Of a DNA stretch of 27,118 nt, positions 1-8,545 are shown in pieces. Source of the DNA: JBEVEP01 sp040512755 (GTDB taxonomy: Bacteria; Pseudomonadota; Alphaproteobacteria; Rhizobiales; Rhizobiaceae); assembly GCA_040512755.1 (NCBI GenBank), contig JBEVEP010000374.1:1-27118 (forward strand), in the 5' to 3' direction. The position numbers were made by a program, and so were the translations under genes. Every line of letters begins with the position of its first letter. The first letter of the stretch is position 1. Below the pieces are notes generated by a model. It had not been told where the DNA came from, ran no database searches, and saw only the letters and a list, made by a program, of their open reading frames with translations.

Positions 1-14
1 AAGGAACAGCAGCC

Positions 15-1391
15 ATGGCCGTCGAATTCATCGCACAGAAGCCAGGCAACGCCCGTCCTGTTCATCTTGTCGCCAAGGACGCGCTCGCCAGCGCGGGTCT
101 CGACGCTGCCGCATTGGCCTGGGCCAGGGCGAACGACTTCAACGGTCAGGCCGACCGCGTGCTCGTCCTGCCAGGAGACGGCGGCGCTGTCGCCGGGGCC
201 CTGCTCGGGACAGGCGGGCCGGATGAGGGTTTCGGCTCGCTGGCCGCCGGCACGCTCGCACGCAAGCTCCCCGAAGGAGACTGGTATTTCGCTGCGACGC
301 CTTCCGACCCGGACCAAGCTGCCATCGGGCTGGCGCTCGGCGGCTATGTGTTCACACGATATGGCAAGAAGCCGGGCAAGCTCGTGCGCTTCGCGCTTCC
401 CGATGGAGCCAACCGCGCACGGATCGAGCGCATCGTCGATGGCGTTTTCCTGACGCGGGATCTCGTCAACACGCCGACCAACGACATGGGGCCGGTCGCG
501 CTCGAGGCGGCGGCATGGACGCTTGGCGAGCGGCACAAGGCGCAGGTCTCGGTGATCGTGGGCGACGATTTGCTTGCGCGGAACTTTCCGATGATCCATG
601 CGGTCGGCCGCGCCTCCGCCGAGGCGCCGCGGCTGATCGATCTCACCTGGGGCGCGCCGGCCGCGCCGAAGGTCACGCTGGTCGGAAAGGGCGTCTGTTT
701 CGATACTGGCGGCCTCGACATCAAGGGGGCGAGCAACATGCTCCTGATGAAAAAGGACATGGGCGGCGCTGCCAATGTCCTTGGGCTGGCGTCGATGATC
801 ATGGCCGCCAGACTTCCCGTCCGCCTGCGTGTGCTGATCCCCGCCGCCGAGAACGCCATTTCCGGAAATGCTTTCCGGCCGGGCGACGTGCTGAGAAGCC
901 GGAAGGGAATCACGGTCGAGATCGGCAATACCGACGCCGAAGGCCGGCTCGTGCTTGCCGATGCGCTGACGCTGGCCGATGACGAGAACCCCGCCCTGCT
1001 GATCGACATGGCGACGCTGACGGGAGCCGCGCGCGTGGCGCTCGGCCCCGATCTGCCGCCCTTCTACACCGGCGACGATGCGCTCGCTGCGGACCTTGCG
1101 GAAGCTGGCCGATCGGTCGCCGATCCGCTCTGGCGCATGCCGCTCTGGAAGCCCTACGACAGCAAGCTCTCGTCCAAGGTCGCCGATATCAACAATGTCA
1201 CGACCGACGGATTTGCGGGCTCCGTTACCGCGGCGCTTTTCCTGAAGCGCTTCGTGGAGAAGACGGCGAGCTGGGCGCATTTCGACATTTTCGCATGGAG
1301 CCCGAACGAGCGCCCGCACTGTCCGCCGGGCGGCGAGGCGCAGGCGATCCGGGCCATCGAACGCGTGCTTTCGAATCGCTACCCTTTGTAG
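15..1391 (+). CDS. M17 (leucyl) aminopeptidase family protein
   Basis: A 458-residue cytosolic metallopeptidase of family M17, which removes N-terminal residues from peptides using two metal ions. Seen in the sequence: the block GKGVCFDTGG at about residues 224-233 supplies metal ligands K225 and D230, K237 is the likely catalytic lysine, D248 follows, and the signature NTDAEGRL at 305-312 gives D307, E309 and R311. The N-terminal part is the usual poorly conserved macro-like domain. An AAGGA ribosome site at positions 1-5 supports the ATG at 15. The protein is a little shorter than E. coli PepA (about 500 residues) and resembles a rhizobial M17 paralogue more than PepA itself, so no symbol is given. 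It lies 10 bases upstream of a MarR gene and close to an NlpC/P60 gene, probably in one operon. Substrate specificity cannot be read from the sequence. Confidence 0.93.
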   Translation: MAVEFIAQKPGNARPVHLVAKDALASAGLDAAALAWARANDFNGQADRVLVLPGDGGAVAGALLGTGGPDEGFGSLAAGTLARKLPEGDWYFAATPSDPDQAAIGLALGGYVFTRYGKKPGKLVRFALPDGANRARIERIVDGVFLTRDLVNTPTNDMGPVALEAAAWTLGERHKAQVSVIVGDDLLARNFPMIHAVGRASAEAPRLIDLTWGAPAAPKVTLVGKGVCFDTGGLDIKGASNMLLMKKDMGGAANVLGLASMIMAARLPVRLRVLIPAAENAISGNAFRPGDVLRSRKGITVEIGNTDAEGRLVLADALTLADDENPALLIDMATLTGAARVALGPDLPPFYTGDDALAADLAEAGRSVADPLWRMPLWKPYDSKLSSKVADINNVTTDGFAGSVTAALFLKRFVEKTASWAHFDIFAWSPNERPHCPPGGEAQAIRAIERVLSNRYPL

Positions 1392-1401
1392 GAACGCAAT
1401 C

Positions 1402-1815
1402 GTGTTCTACCATTCCATTGTCGATGTAACGGAACCGAAACAATTGTCGGAGATGCTTTGGCCCATGGCGGTTCAAATGCGTCCCAGCCAGGCGTTGCGG
1501 CTTTGGCAGCAGGTAGCCCTCGCGGAGGTGCGCGCCGACGTGCCCGACCTGACCATGCGCCAGCTCGCGATCCTGCTCGTCGTCTATCTTGACCCGCCGC
1601 CGCATACCGTTCGCGGGCTGGCGGAAAAGCTCAACGTCACCAAGCCGGTGATCACGCGGGCGCTCGACACGATGGGCGCCATGAAACTGGTTTCGCGGCA
1701 CCGCGACGAACGGGACAAGCGCAATGTGCTGGTCAAACGAACCGTCGAGGGCGCCTTGTTCGTCGAGCGCTTCGGCGATGTCATCATCGCCAAGGGCGGA
1801 GAATTGCCCATATGA
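1402..1815 (+). CDS. MarR-family winged-helix transcriptional regulator
   Basis: A 137-residue protein with a winged helix-turn-helix. The stretch VRGLAEKLNVTKPVITRALDT, near residues 71-91, is a typical MarR recognition helix region, and RHRDERDKRNVLV is the wing with the family's DxRD-like pattern. The chosen start is GTG at 1402; an in-frame ATG at 1453 (MLWPMAVQM) is a credible alternative and would give about 120 residues. The stop codon overlaps the next gene's ATG (ATGA), so translation is probably coupled to the NlpC/P60 gene. By position it may regulate this operon, but no operator was identified. The ligand is unknown. Confidence 0.82.
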   Translation: MFYHSIVDVTEPKQLSEMLWPMAVQMRPSQALRLWQQVALAEVRADVPDLTMRQLAILLVVYLDPPPHTVRGLAEKLNVTKPVITRALDTMGAMKLVSRHRDERDKRNVLVKRTVEGALFVERFGDVIIAKGGELPI

Positions 1816-2672
1816 GCGCCCATGACCGCCGGCTGCATGCCTTCCGCCCCGATCTGGCGGACGAGCGGCTGCGCGGCAAGGTCGAGGCCGAACGGTTCGT
1901 TCCGGGCCGGCTGGCGCGCATCGTCGTGCCGGTCGCCGATCTGAGGACAGCGCCGCGGCCCGATTCTGGACTGAGCTCGCAGCTCCTTTACGGCGACGAT
2001 GTGCGCGTGTTCGAGGAGCGGGAAGGCTGGGCATGGGTCCAGGCGGTGCGGGACGATTATGTCGGCTACGTCGCCGACACGGTGCTGGGACCGGCAGGCG
2101 ATGCGGTCACGCATGTCATCCGCGCCCCGCGAACCTTTGTCTATCCCGGCCCTGACATGAAGCTGCCGCGCAGCGGCGATTTGTCGATTGGGTCTGGCGT
2201 CGCCATCACTGGCTTCACCGAAACACGGGGAACCCGCTACGGCATCCTGCCGTCCGGGGAGGCGGTGATCGCCGGGCATCTGGTTTCCAGTGAGACGGTT
2301 GCGGACGACTTCGTTTCCGTTGCCGAGACGCTCATCAACACGCCCTATCTCTGGGGTGGAAACACCGGTTTCGGCATCGACTGCTCGGGACTGGTCCAGC
2401 TCGCCATGCGGATGACCGGCAAGGATGTGTTGCGGGACTCCGACATGCAGGCCGAAGCGATTGGCGCTGCCATCGACCCGGGTCCCGGCTTCAATCGTCT
2501 CCAGCGTGGCGACCTCGTATTCTGGAAAGGCCATGTTGCGATCATGACCGACTCCGGGAACATGATTCACGCCAACGGCCGCACGATGCTCGTGTCGTTC
2601 GAGCCTCTGCGCGCTGCGATCGAGCGCATTTCCTATCTCTACGGAGGCCCGACGGGATTTCGAAGACCATAG
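1812..2672 (+). CDS. SH3-NlpC/P60 cysteine peptidase (cell-wall peptide endopeptidase)
   Basis: A 286-residue protein with bacterial SH3-like segments at about 35-160 and an NlpC/P60 domain at about 165-286. The catalytic triad is visible: C191 in DCSG, H241 in GHVAI and H253 in HANG. Family members cut gamma-D-glutamyl bonds in peptidoglycan stem peptides. There is no signal peptide or transmembrane segment, so it should act in the cytoplasm, as Bacillus YkfC is thought to do on murein peptides. Its ATG overlaps the MarR stop by four bases, and it shares a probable operon with an M17 aminopeptidase. A Yej-type peptide importer lies about 2 kb away on the other strand. Family and catalytic residues are clear; a role in muropeptide recycling is inference. 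Confidence 0.9.
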   Translation: MSAHDRRLHAFRPDLADERLRGKVEAERFVPGRLARIVVPVADLRTAPRPDSGLSSQLLYGDDVRVFEEREGWAWVQAVRDDYVGYVADTVLGPAGDAVTHVIRAPRTFVYPGPDMKLPRSGDLSIGSGVAITGFTETRGTRYGILPSGEAVIAGHLVSSETVADDFVSVAETLINTPYLWGGNTGFGIDCSGLVQLAMRMTGKDVLRDSDMQAEAIGAAIDPGPGFNRLQRGDLVFWKGHVAIMTDSGNMIHANGRTMLVSFEPLRAAIERISYLYGGPTGFRRP

Positions 2673-2978
2673 CCCGCAGATCGACTGAATTGGCCGCGGT
2701 TATGGGCGCGGGCGGAGCGGTTTGGACAGGCAATCGCGGGCGAGATCGACGCGTCGCGTTTATCATATTGATTTCATAAGGATATTTCTGCGCGTGGTTT
2801 GAATGGCGGTGGAATTTATCCACGCCTCCATGAACAACAGCCAGTCGCTGTCCCTGTCATCGTGTAAGCCAAAGTGAACGGCCGGCCGGAGCCAAGTCCG
2901 TCCTTTGCGCGTTCATTGACCAACAGGCCTCGCACGAGGCCGGAAAGCTTGCATCTATTTGAACAGAACCCAACGACA
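2673..2978. other. Intergenic region, no gene recognised
   Basis: About 306 bases between the NlpC/P60 gene and the small exported protein. An AT-rich patch at about 2757-2820 could hold the promoter of the following gene, but I cannot point to a convincing -35/-10 pair. A short hairpin, GGCCTC-gcac-GAGGCC, lies at 2926-2941, 37 bases before the start codon. A GTG-initiated in-frame extension from 2874 exists but was rejected because the signal peptide begins at 2979. Confidence 0.5.
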
Positions 2979-3476
2979 ATGAACACGACCACGATCACGC
3001 TACCGGCAGTTTTCATGGCAATTCTCACCGCCTCTTCGGCTATTGCGGGAGAAAAGGCGTTTCTCGAAGCCCTTTCCGGCAACTGGCAGGGGTCGGGGCA
3101 GGTGCGAATGAAGCCTGAATCAGCGCCAGTAAATGTTTCCTGCAACCTCGATTCCCGCACACAGGGCGGCACGGCTCTCAGCATGGACGGCGCCTGCCGC
3201 GCGAAGGCTGTTTTCTCGCGTCAAATCGGCGCCGACCTTCAGGCCAAGGGAACCCGTTACACCGGCTCCTATGTCGGGGCGAACCGCGGCGCTGCGCGTC
3301 TTTCCGGCACACGGTCGGGAGAAACGCTCAATCTTCAGGTGAAATGGCCTGACAAAGTAGCAAAGATGCAGGTGGCGAGCCTTGGCGAGGGCCGGATGCG
3401 CCTGACGACCATCGAAAAACATGCCGAAACCGGGGAGCAAGTCGTCACCGCACAGATCGAGTTCAGCCGGAAGTAG
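2979..3476 (+). CDS. Small exported protein of unknown function
   Basis: A 165-residue protein that I do not recognise by function. The ATG at 2979 was chosen because it places a Sec signal peptide at the N-terminus: MNTTTITLPAVFMAILTASSAIAG, with likely cleavage after the Ala-Ile-Ala region near residue 23. A longer GTG start at 2874 would bury this signal. The mature part has a motif-like opening (FLEALSGNWQGSGQVRM), resembling lipocalin-like or DUF-type periplasmic proteins that begin with a GxWxGxG strand, followed by beta-rich sequence. Two cysteines (at about 53 and 71) could form a disulfide. It stands alone and converges on the Yej/dehydrogenase gene run. Probably periplasmic. Confidence 0.8.
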   Translation: MNTTTITLPAVFMAILTASSAIAGEKAFLEALSGNWQGSGQVRMKPESAPVNVSCNLDSRTQGGTALSMDGACRAKAVFSRQIGADLQAKGTRYTGSYVGANRGAARLSGTRSGETLNLQVKWPDKVAKMQVASLGEGRMRLTTIEKHAETGEQVVTAQIEFSRK

Positions 3477-3491
3477 CTTCGTCACCGACGA

Positions 3492-3514
3492 GCAACGATC
3501 CCCACAGTCGTTGC
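3492..3514. terminator. Possible bidirectional hairpin between convergent genes
   Basis: GCAACGA (3492-3498) pairs with TCGTTGC (3508-3514) around a 9-base loop, in the 63-base gap between the convergent exported-protein gene and the dehydrogenase gene. No T-tract follows on either side, so an intrinsic terminator is only a possibility. Confidence 0.3.
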
Positions 3515-3539
3515 ACAACGGGCCTGCGCTGTGGCCGCA

Positions 3540-4481
3540 TCAATATTTTGTGACCGGATCGACGACATTCTGCAGCGGCTCGCCGCGCTCGAAAGCATCC
3601 ATCTGGTCGAGCATAGGGGCGACGAGGTGATCGGGGTCCGATGTCGCTGCGGCATGTGGCGTGACGAAGACTTTCGGATGGCTCCAGAGGGGGCTCGTCT
3701 TGGGCAGGGGCTCGACCTCGAAGACATCAAGCGTCGCCTCTTTGAGTGTTCCATCTTCCAGTGCGCGCAAGATGCCTGCATCGCTTTGAAGCTTGCCGCG
3801 ACCGGCGTTGATCAGGACGGAGCCGCCGAGCCCGTTGCGGCGGCGCAATTCGCGCAGCAGGTCGTAATTGATGATGCCCTGCGTGTCCGGAGTGAGCGGC
3901 AACAGGACCACGAGGATATCGGTGGCGTTCAGAAACGGGATGAGCCCCTTTTCGCCGTGAAAGGTGGCGACATCCGTCATCGTGTTTTCCCGCCTCGTCC
4001 AGCCATTGACCCGGAAGCCTAGCGCAAGCAGCGCGCTGGCGGCAGCGCGGCCCAGTTGCCCGAGCCCCATAATGCCGACCGATATGTCGTTCGCCGGCCG
4101 TTGCTGCGGCTCATGCCAGATTTTGCGGCGCTGCTGCGCGCGGTAGAGGAAGCCCTGGCGATGGTGATCGAGGACGCGCCAGACGACATATTCCGTCATG
4201 TATTGGGTCAGGTTATCGGCGACGACGCGAACGATCGGAACCTGCGGCAGCCCGGGATCCTGGAAAATGTGGTCGACGCCGGCGCCGATCGAGAAGATTG
4301 CGCGCAGGTTGGGCAGGCCTCCGAGCAGATTGGGCCGTTGTTTCCAGACCACGGCATAAGTGATTGACGGGTCGTTGGGACCATCAGGATCGAGGACCAC
4401 CTCCCGCCTCACTGCCAGGAGATCGCGCCAGCGCTGCGGATGGAATCCGCTTACCGCCAGAAGGACACGGCCCTTTTCCAT
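3540..4481 (-). CDS. ghrA: D-2-hydroxyacid dehydrogenase, GhrA-like (glyoxylate/hydroxypyruvate reductase)
   Basis: A 313-residue NAD(P)-dependent D-2-hydroxyacid dehydrogenase. The Rossmann motif GLGQLG is at 139-144. The family's catalytic Arg/Glu/His set is visible as R228 in NAGRG, E257 in DVFEVEP and H276 in TPHAA. The short form without an ACT domain and the sequence around IFSIGAGVD (63-70) match the GhrA group, which reduces glyoxylate or hydroxypyruvate. It begins 19 bases after the yejF stop on the same strand, so it is probably the last gene of the Yej operon. The true substrate and any link with peptide uptake are unknown. Confidence 0.87.
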   Translation of the reverse strand: MEKGRVLLAVSGFHPQRWRDLLAVRREVVLDPDGPNDPSITYAVVWKQRPNLLGGLPNLRAIFSIGAGVDHIFQDPGLPQVPIVRVVADNLTQYMTEYVVWRVLDHHRQGFLYRAQQRRKIWHEPQQRPANDISVGIMGLGQLGRAAASALLALGFRVNGWTRRENTMTDVATFHGEKGLIPFLNATDILVVLLPLTPDTQGIINYDLLRELRRRNGLGGSVLINAGRGKLQSDAGILRALEDGTLKEATLDVFEVEPLPKTSPLWSHPKVFVTPHAAATSDPDHLVAPMLDQMDAFERGEPLQNVVDPVTKY

Positions 4482-4500
4482 TCAGCGATGGTCCCTGTTG

Positions 4501-6147
4501 CTACTGGCTTACGACGCCTACAGGCGCCGTCTCGATCCGGAAAGCGGCCGAGATCAGAGCCTTCGTATAGTCGGTCTGCGGCCGTTCGAATATCTGCTCG
4601 GAAGGACCGTACTCCACGATCTTGCCGTTACGCATGACAATCACGTCATTTGCCAGCGCGCGGATCACCTTCAGGTCATGGCTGATAAAGAGATAGGCGA
4701 GGTTGTGTTTGGCCTGGAGGTTTCGGAGCAGGTCGACCACCTGCGCCTGAACGCTCATATCCAGCGCAGATGTCGGCTCGTCCAGCATGACGAAGCGCGG
4801 GTTCAGAACCATGGCGCGCGCGATCGCGATGCGCTGGCGCTGGCCGCCGGAGAATTCATGCGGGTAGCGGTGCCGCGTCTGCGGGTCGAGGCCGACTTCC
4901 TCCAGAACATCGACGACCCGCCGGTCGCGCTCCTCTGGGGAGAGCTTCGGTTCATGGATCTGCAGGCCTTCCTCGATGATCTCCGACACCGACATACGCG
5001 GGCTGAGCGAACCGAAGGGATCCTGGAAAACGATCTGCAGTTCGCGTCGAAGCGGGCGCATCTCGTTGAAGGACAAGCGGTCGATGTCGCGGCCGTCGAA
5101 GTGAATGCGGCCGTCCGAAGAAATCATGCGGCAAAGGGCCAGACCGAGCGTCGTCTTGCCGGAGCCGGATTCGCCGACAACGCCGAGCGTCTGTCCGGCG
5201 CGCACGACAACATCGATGCCGTCAACTGCCTTCACATGGTCGACGGTGCGCCGAAAAAAGCCTTGCTTGATCGGGAACCAGACCTTGATGTCGTCTCCCT
5301 GCATGACAGTCTTGGCCGTTGTGTCGGCCTTGGGCGGCTTGCCCTTCGGCTCCGCGGCCAGCAGATGGCGGGTATAGGGATGCTGCGGATTGGCAAACAG
5401 TTCCGCGGTCGGCCCGGTCTCGACGATCTTGCCCTTGGTCATCACGCAGACGCGGTCCGCGATCTTGCGGACAATACCGAGGTCATGGGTGATGAAGAGC
5501 ATCGACATGCCCTTGCCTTGCTTCAGTTCGGCCAAGAGCTCTAGGATCTGCGCCTGCACGGTCACATCAAGCGCGGTCGTCGGCTCATCAGCGATCAGCA
5601 ATTCCGGCTCGTTGGCCAACGCCATCGCGATCATGACGCGCTGGCGCTGGCCGCCCGATAGCTGATGCGGATAGGCTTGCAGGCGCTTTTCCGGGTCGCG
5701 GATTCCGACTTCGTTGAGAAGCTCCAGCGTTCGCTTGCGCTGCCCGGCGTCACTCATACCCTGGTGAAGGTCAAGAATTTCGCCGATCTGCTGCTCAATC
5801 GTGTGCAGGGGGTTAAGCGACGTCATCGGCTCCTGGAAAATCATGGTGATCTTGTTGCCGCGCACGCTGCGCAACTGCTTTTCGCTCATAGCGAGAAGGT
5901 TCTGGCCGTTGAAGATGACCTCCCCCGAAGGATGGCTCGCCGCCGGATAGGGCAGGAGTTTCAGGACGGACAGAGCTGACACAGATTTGCCTGAACCGGA
6001 TTCGCCGACCAGCGCGACCGTCTCGCCCTTGCCGATGTCAAAGGAGATATGGTCGACCGCGGTTGAAACCTTGCCGCCCTGGGCGAAGGCAACAGAAAGA
6101 TCGCGGACAGAGAGAAGGGGAGAGGTCAAATCGCGGCCTCTAGTCAT
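4501..6147 (-). CDS. yejF: Yej-type peptide ABC transporter, double ATPase subunit
   Basis: A 548-residue protein with two complete nucleotide-binding domains that powers the YejABEF oligopeptide (microcin C / muropeptide-type) importer. NBD1: Walker A GESGSGKS at 48-55, signature LSGGQ at 163-167, Walker B LLIADEP at 183-189. NBD2: GESGSGKT at 325-332, FSGGQ at 432-436, VMLDEP at 453-458. Each domain ends with the oligopeptide-type extension (HPYTR near 256; DYTKA near 526). The start ATG at 6147 overlaps the yejE stop (ATGA), indicating translational coupling. The open frame continues upstream to 6717, but that part is antisense-frame sequence inside yejE and was trimmed. Expected at the cytoplasmic face of the inner membrane. 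Confidence 0.95.
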   Translation of the reverse strand: MTRGRDLTSPLLSVRDLSVAFAQGGKVSTAVDHISFDIGKGETVALVGESGSGKSVSALSVLKLLPYPAASHPSGEVIFNGQNLLAMSEKQLRSVRGNKITMIFQEPMTSLNPLHTIEQQIGEILDLHQGMSDAGQRKRTLELLNEVGIRDPEKRLQAYPHQLSGGQRQRVMIAMALANEPELLIADEPTTALDVTVQAQILELLAELKQGKGMSMLFITHDLGIVRKIADRVCVMTKGKIVETGPTAELFANPQHPYTRHLLAAEPKGKPPKADTTAKTVMQGDDIKVWFPIKQGFFRRTVDHVKAVDGIDVVVRAGQTLGVVGESGSGKTTLGLALCRMISSDGRIHFDGRDIDRLSFNEMRPLRRELQIVFQDPFGSLSPRMSVSEIIEEGLQIHEPKLSPEERDRRVVDVLEEVGLDPQTRHRYPHEFSGGQRQRIAIARAMVLNPRFVMLDEPTSALDMSVQAQVVDLLRNLQAKHNLAYLFISHDLKVIRALANDVIVMRNGKIVEYGPSEQIFERPQTDYTKALISAAFRIETAPVGVVSQ

Positions 6148-7289
6148 TTGAACGTCTTGCGCGGGTCGAAGGCGTCGCGGGTCGCCTCGCCAACGAAGAT
6201 CAGCAACGAAAGCATGAGCGACAGGGTGACGAAGCCGGTTATGCCGAGCCACGGCGCATTGAGATTGCGCTGGCCCTGGCGCAGCAGTTCGCCCAAGGAC
6301 GCGGAGCCGGGCGGAAGTCCGAAGCCGAGAAAATCCAGCGAAGTCAGCGTGCTGATGGAACCGTTCAGGATGAACGGCAGGAATGTCAGCGTAGCCACCA
6401 TTGCGTTGGGCAGCAGGTGGCGCAGCATGATGGTCCGGTTCGGCACGCCGAGCGCGCGGGCGGCGTTCACATATTCGAAATTGCGGGCGCGCAGGAACTC
6501 TGCCCGGACGACGCCGACCAGCGCTACCCAGGAAAAGGCGAGCATGATGCCGAGCAGAATGAAGAAGCCGGGCGGCAGTACGGCCGAGATGATGAGGATC
6601 AGATAGAGGACCGGGATCGCCGACCAGATTTCGATGAAGCGCTGGAACAGAAGGTCCGTCCAGCCACCGAAATAGCCCTGAACGGCGCCCGCCGATACGC
6701 CGATGACGGTGGAGCACAGGGTCAGAACAAGCCCAAAGAGCACGGAAATGCGGAAGCCGTAGATGACGCGCGCAAGCACGTCGCGGGCCTGGTCGTCAGT
6801 GCCCAGCCAGTTCCAGTTGCCGATCGTGCAGTTCGGATCGTCGACCCCCTTCGGAAGATTGCCGCAACGCTTGGCCCTGTCGTAGAGCCAGGATGGCTTG
6901 GCGGGAGCCGCCTCCGGTATGTCATTGTTGACCGTGCGGTAGGAATAGCGGATCGGCGGCCAGATCAGCCAGCCATTTGCAGTGATCTCGTCCTGAATGA
7001 CCGGATCGCGGTAGTCCGTCACTGCGAGGAATCCGCCGAACTTTTCCTCCGGATAGTCAACGAGAACCGGAAACAGGATCTCCCCCCTGTAGGAGGCAAT
7101 CAGCGGCCTGTCGTTGGCGATGAATTCCGCGAAGAGCGAAAGCACGAACAGGACGAGGAAGATCCATAGCGACCAGAAGCCCCGCCTGTTTGCCTTGAAA
7201 TTCTGCCAGCGCCGCTGGTTGAGCGGCGACAGCCCACGCTGGGCTGGTTCAGGGAGCATGGCTTCGGTACGCGCCTGGATGTCCGTCAT
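6144..7289 (-). CDS. yejE: Yej-type peptide ABC transporter permease (YejE)
   Basis: A 381-residue inner-membrane permease of the DppC/OppC class. An N-terminal transmembrane helix (FWSLWIFLVLFVLSLFAEFI) is followed by the long periplasmic insertion typical of YejE, then about five more helices. The EAA loop that contacts the ATPase is visible as AARALGVPNRTIMLRHLLPN. The ATG at 7289 is chosen because it overlaps the final base of the yejB stop; a longer frame to 7331 would run 42 bases into yejB. It overlaps yejF by four bases at its other end. Yej permeases form a heterodimer (YejB-YejE) that translocates peptides delivered by YejA. Confidence 0.94.
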   Translation of the reverse strand: MTDIQARTEAMLPEPAQRGLSPLNQRRWQNFKANRRGFWSLWIFLVLFVLSLFAEFIANDRPLIASYRGEILFPVLVDYPEEKFGGFLAVTDYRDPVIQDEITANGWLIWPPIRYSYRTVNNDIPEAAPAKPSWLYDRAKRCGNLPKGVDDPNCTIGNWNWLGTDDQARDVLARVIYGFRISVLFGLVLTLCSTVIGVSAGAVQGYFGGWTDLLFQRFIEIWSAIPVLYLILIISAVLPPGFFILLGIMLAFSWVALVGVVRAEFLRARNFEYVNAARALGVPNRTIMLRHLLPNAMVATLTFLPFILNGSISTLTSLDFLGFGLPPGSASLGELLRQGQRNLNAPWLGITGFVTLSLMLSLLIFVGEATRDAFDPRKTFK

Positions 7290-8395
7290 CAGACGTCCCT
7301 CCGCTCGAAATCGATGCGCGGATCGATCCATGTGTAGATGAGATCGGAAATCAGATTAACGACGAGGCCCATCAACGAGAAAATATAAAGATTGGCGAAG
7401 ACCACGGGATAGTCGCGGTCGAGCACGGAGCGGTAGCCGAGCAGTCCGAGGCCGTCGAGGGAGAAGATGTTCTCGATGAGCAGCGAACCGGTGAAGAAAG
7501 CCGAAATGAACGCGGCGGGGAAGCCGGCAATCACGATCAGCATCGCATTGCGGAAGACATGCCCGTAAAGCACCTGCCGTTCGGACAGGCCCTTGGCGCG
7601 CGCGGTGGTCACATACTGCTTGCGGATTTCGTCCAGGAACGAGTTCTTGGTGAGGAGCGTGGTCGTGGCGAAAGCCGACAGCACCATCGCGGTGAGCGGG
7701 AGCGTGAGGTGCCAGAAGTAGTCGAGGATTTTTTCCGGCCAGGATAACTGGTCGAAATTTTCCGATACCAGTCCCCGTAGCGGGAACCAATCGTAGAACG
7801 ATCCGCCGGCGAACAGCACCATCAGCAATATCGCGAAGAGAAAGCCCGGAATGGCATAGCCGACGATGACGATCGCGCTCGTCCATGTGTCGAAAGACGA
7901 ACCCTCCTTGACGGCCTTGCGTATGCCGAGCGGGATCGAAATCAGGTACGACAGCAGCGTGATCCAGAGCCCGATGGATATGGAAACCGGCATTTTCTCG
8001 ATGATGAGATCGATCACCGAGATCTTGCGGAAGAAGCTCTCCCCGAAGTCGAAGCGCGCATAGTCCCAGAGCATCTTGAAGAAGCGTTCGAGCGGAGGCC
8101 TGTCGAAGCCGAACTGTTGCTCGAGCTTGGCGATGAACTCCGGGTCGAGGCCTTGCGCGCCACGGTATCGGGAGGATGCTTCACCTCCAACGTCGAAACT
8201 GCTGCCGCCGGCGCTGTCTCCGCCACCGCCACCGGAAATTCGGTCGGTGGAGTCGCCGCCTTGGCCCTGGAGCTTCGCGATGATCTGTTCGATCGGCCCG
8301 CCCGGGGCGAATTGAATGACCGCGAAAGAAATCGCCATGATGCCGAGCAGTGTCGGGATCATCAGCAGGATGCGGCGAAGGATATAGGCGCCCAT
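7289..8395 (-). CDS. yejB: Yej-type peptide ABC transporter permease (YejB)
   Basis: A 368-residue inner-membrane permease of the DppB/OppB class. The N-terminal helix (ILLMIPTLLGIMAISFAVIQF) and the FAPGGP motif are typical. A Gly/Ser/Asp-rich insertion follows at about 43-75, then the conserved LDPEFIAKLEQQFGFDRPP segment that is characteristic of YejB. The EAA loop is TTARAKGLSERQVLYGHVFRN. Its stop overlaps the yejE start by one base. A gap of about 150 bases separates it from the upstream solute-binding gene, longer than other gaps in the operon, and that gap contains a potential hairpin. Family assignment is firm; the peptide type imported is not determined. Confidence 0.94.
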   Translation of the reverse strand: MGAYILRRILLMIPTLLGIMAISFAVIQFAPGGPIEQIIAKLQGQGGDSTDRISGGGGGDSAGGSSFDVGGEASSRYRGAQGLDPEFIAKLEQQFGFDRPPLERFFKMLWDYARFDFGESFFRKISVIDLIIEKMPVSISIGLWITLLSYLISIPLGIRKAVKEGSSFDTWTSAIVIVGYAIPGFLFAILLMVLFAGGSFYDWFPLRGLVSENFDQLSWPEKILDYFWHLTLPLTAMVLSAFATTTLLTKNSFLDEIRKQYVTTARAKGLSERQVLYGHVFRNAMLIVIAGFPAAFISAFFTGSLLIENIFSLDGLGLLGYRSVLDRDYPVVFANLYIFSLMGLVVNLISDLIYTWIDPRIDFERRDV

Positions 8396-8509
8396 CAGAA
8401 CGGGCGCCCCGCAGCCGGGCGTCGAAGCTTGTTCCCAAGGCCTCGAGCAGGGCTCAAAGCGCAGCCTTGCAACCCGGACAAGGACAGCAAGTGCATGCGA
8501 ATGGCGAAC

Positions 8510-8527
8510 GCCGCCGTCGCGAGCGGC
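8510..8527 (-). other. Intercistronic hairpin after the second binding-protein gene
   Basis: GCCGC and GCGGC arms around a GC-rich loop (bases 8510-8527, read on the minus strand) lie 18 bases after the binding-protein stop and before yejB. There is no T-tract. Such structures often stabilise the upstream mRNA segment so that binding protein exceeds permease; that role here is inference. Confidence 0.3.
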
Positions 8528-8545
8528 ATCCCCTCAGAAAGAAAC

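Noticed and set aside
6148..6717. An upstream extension of yejF by about 190 residues
   Set aside because: It is a shifted frame inside yejE; the ATGA overlap at 6144-6147 marks the real start.
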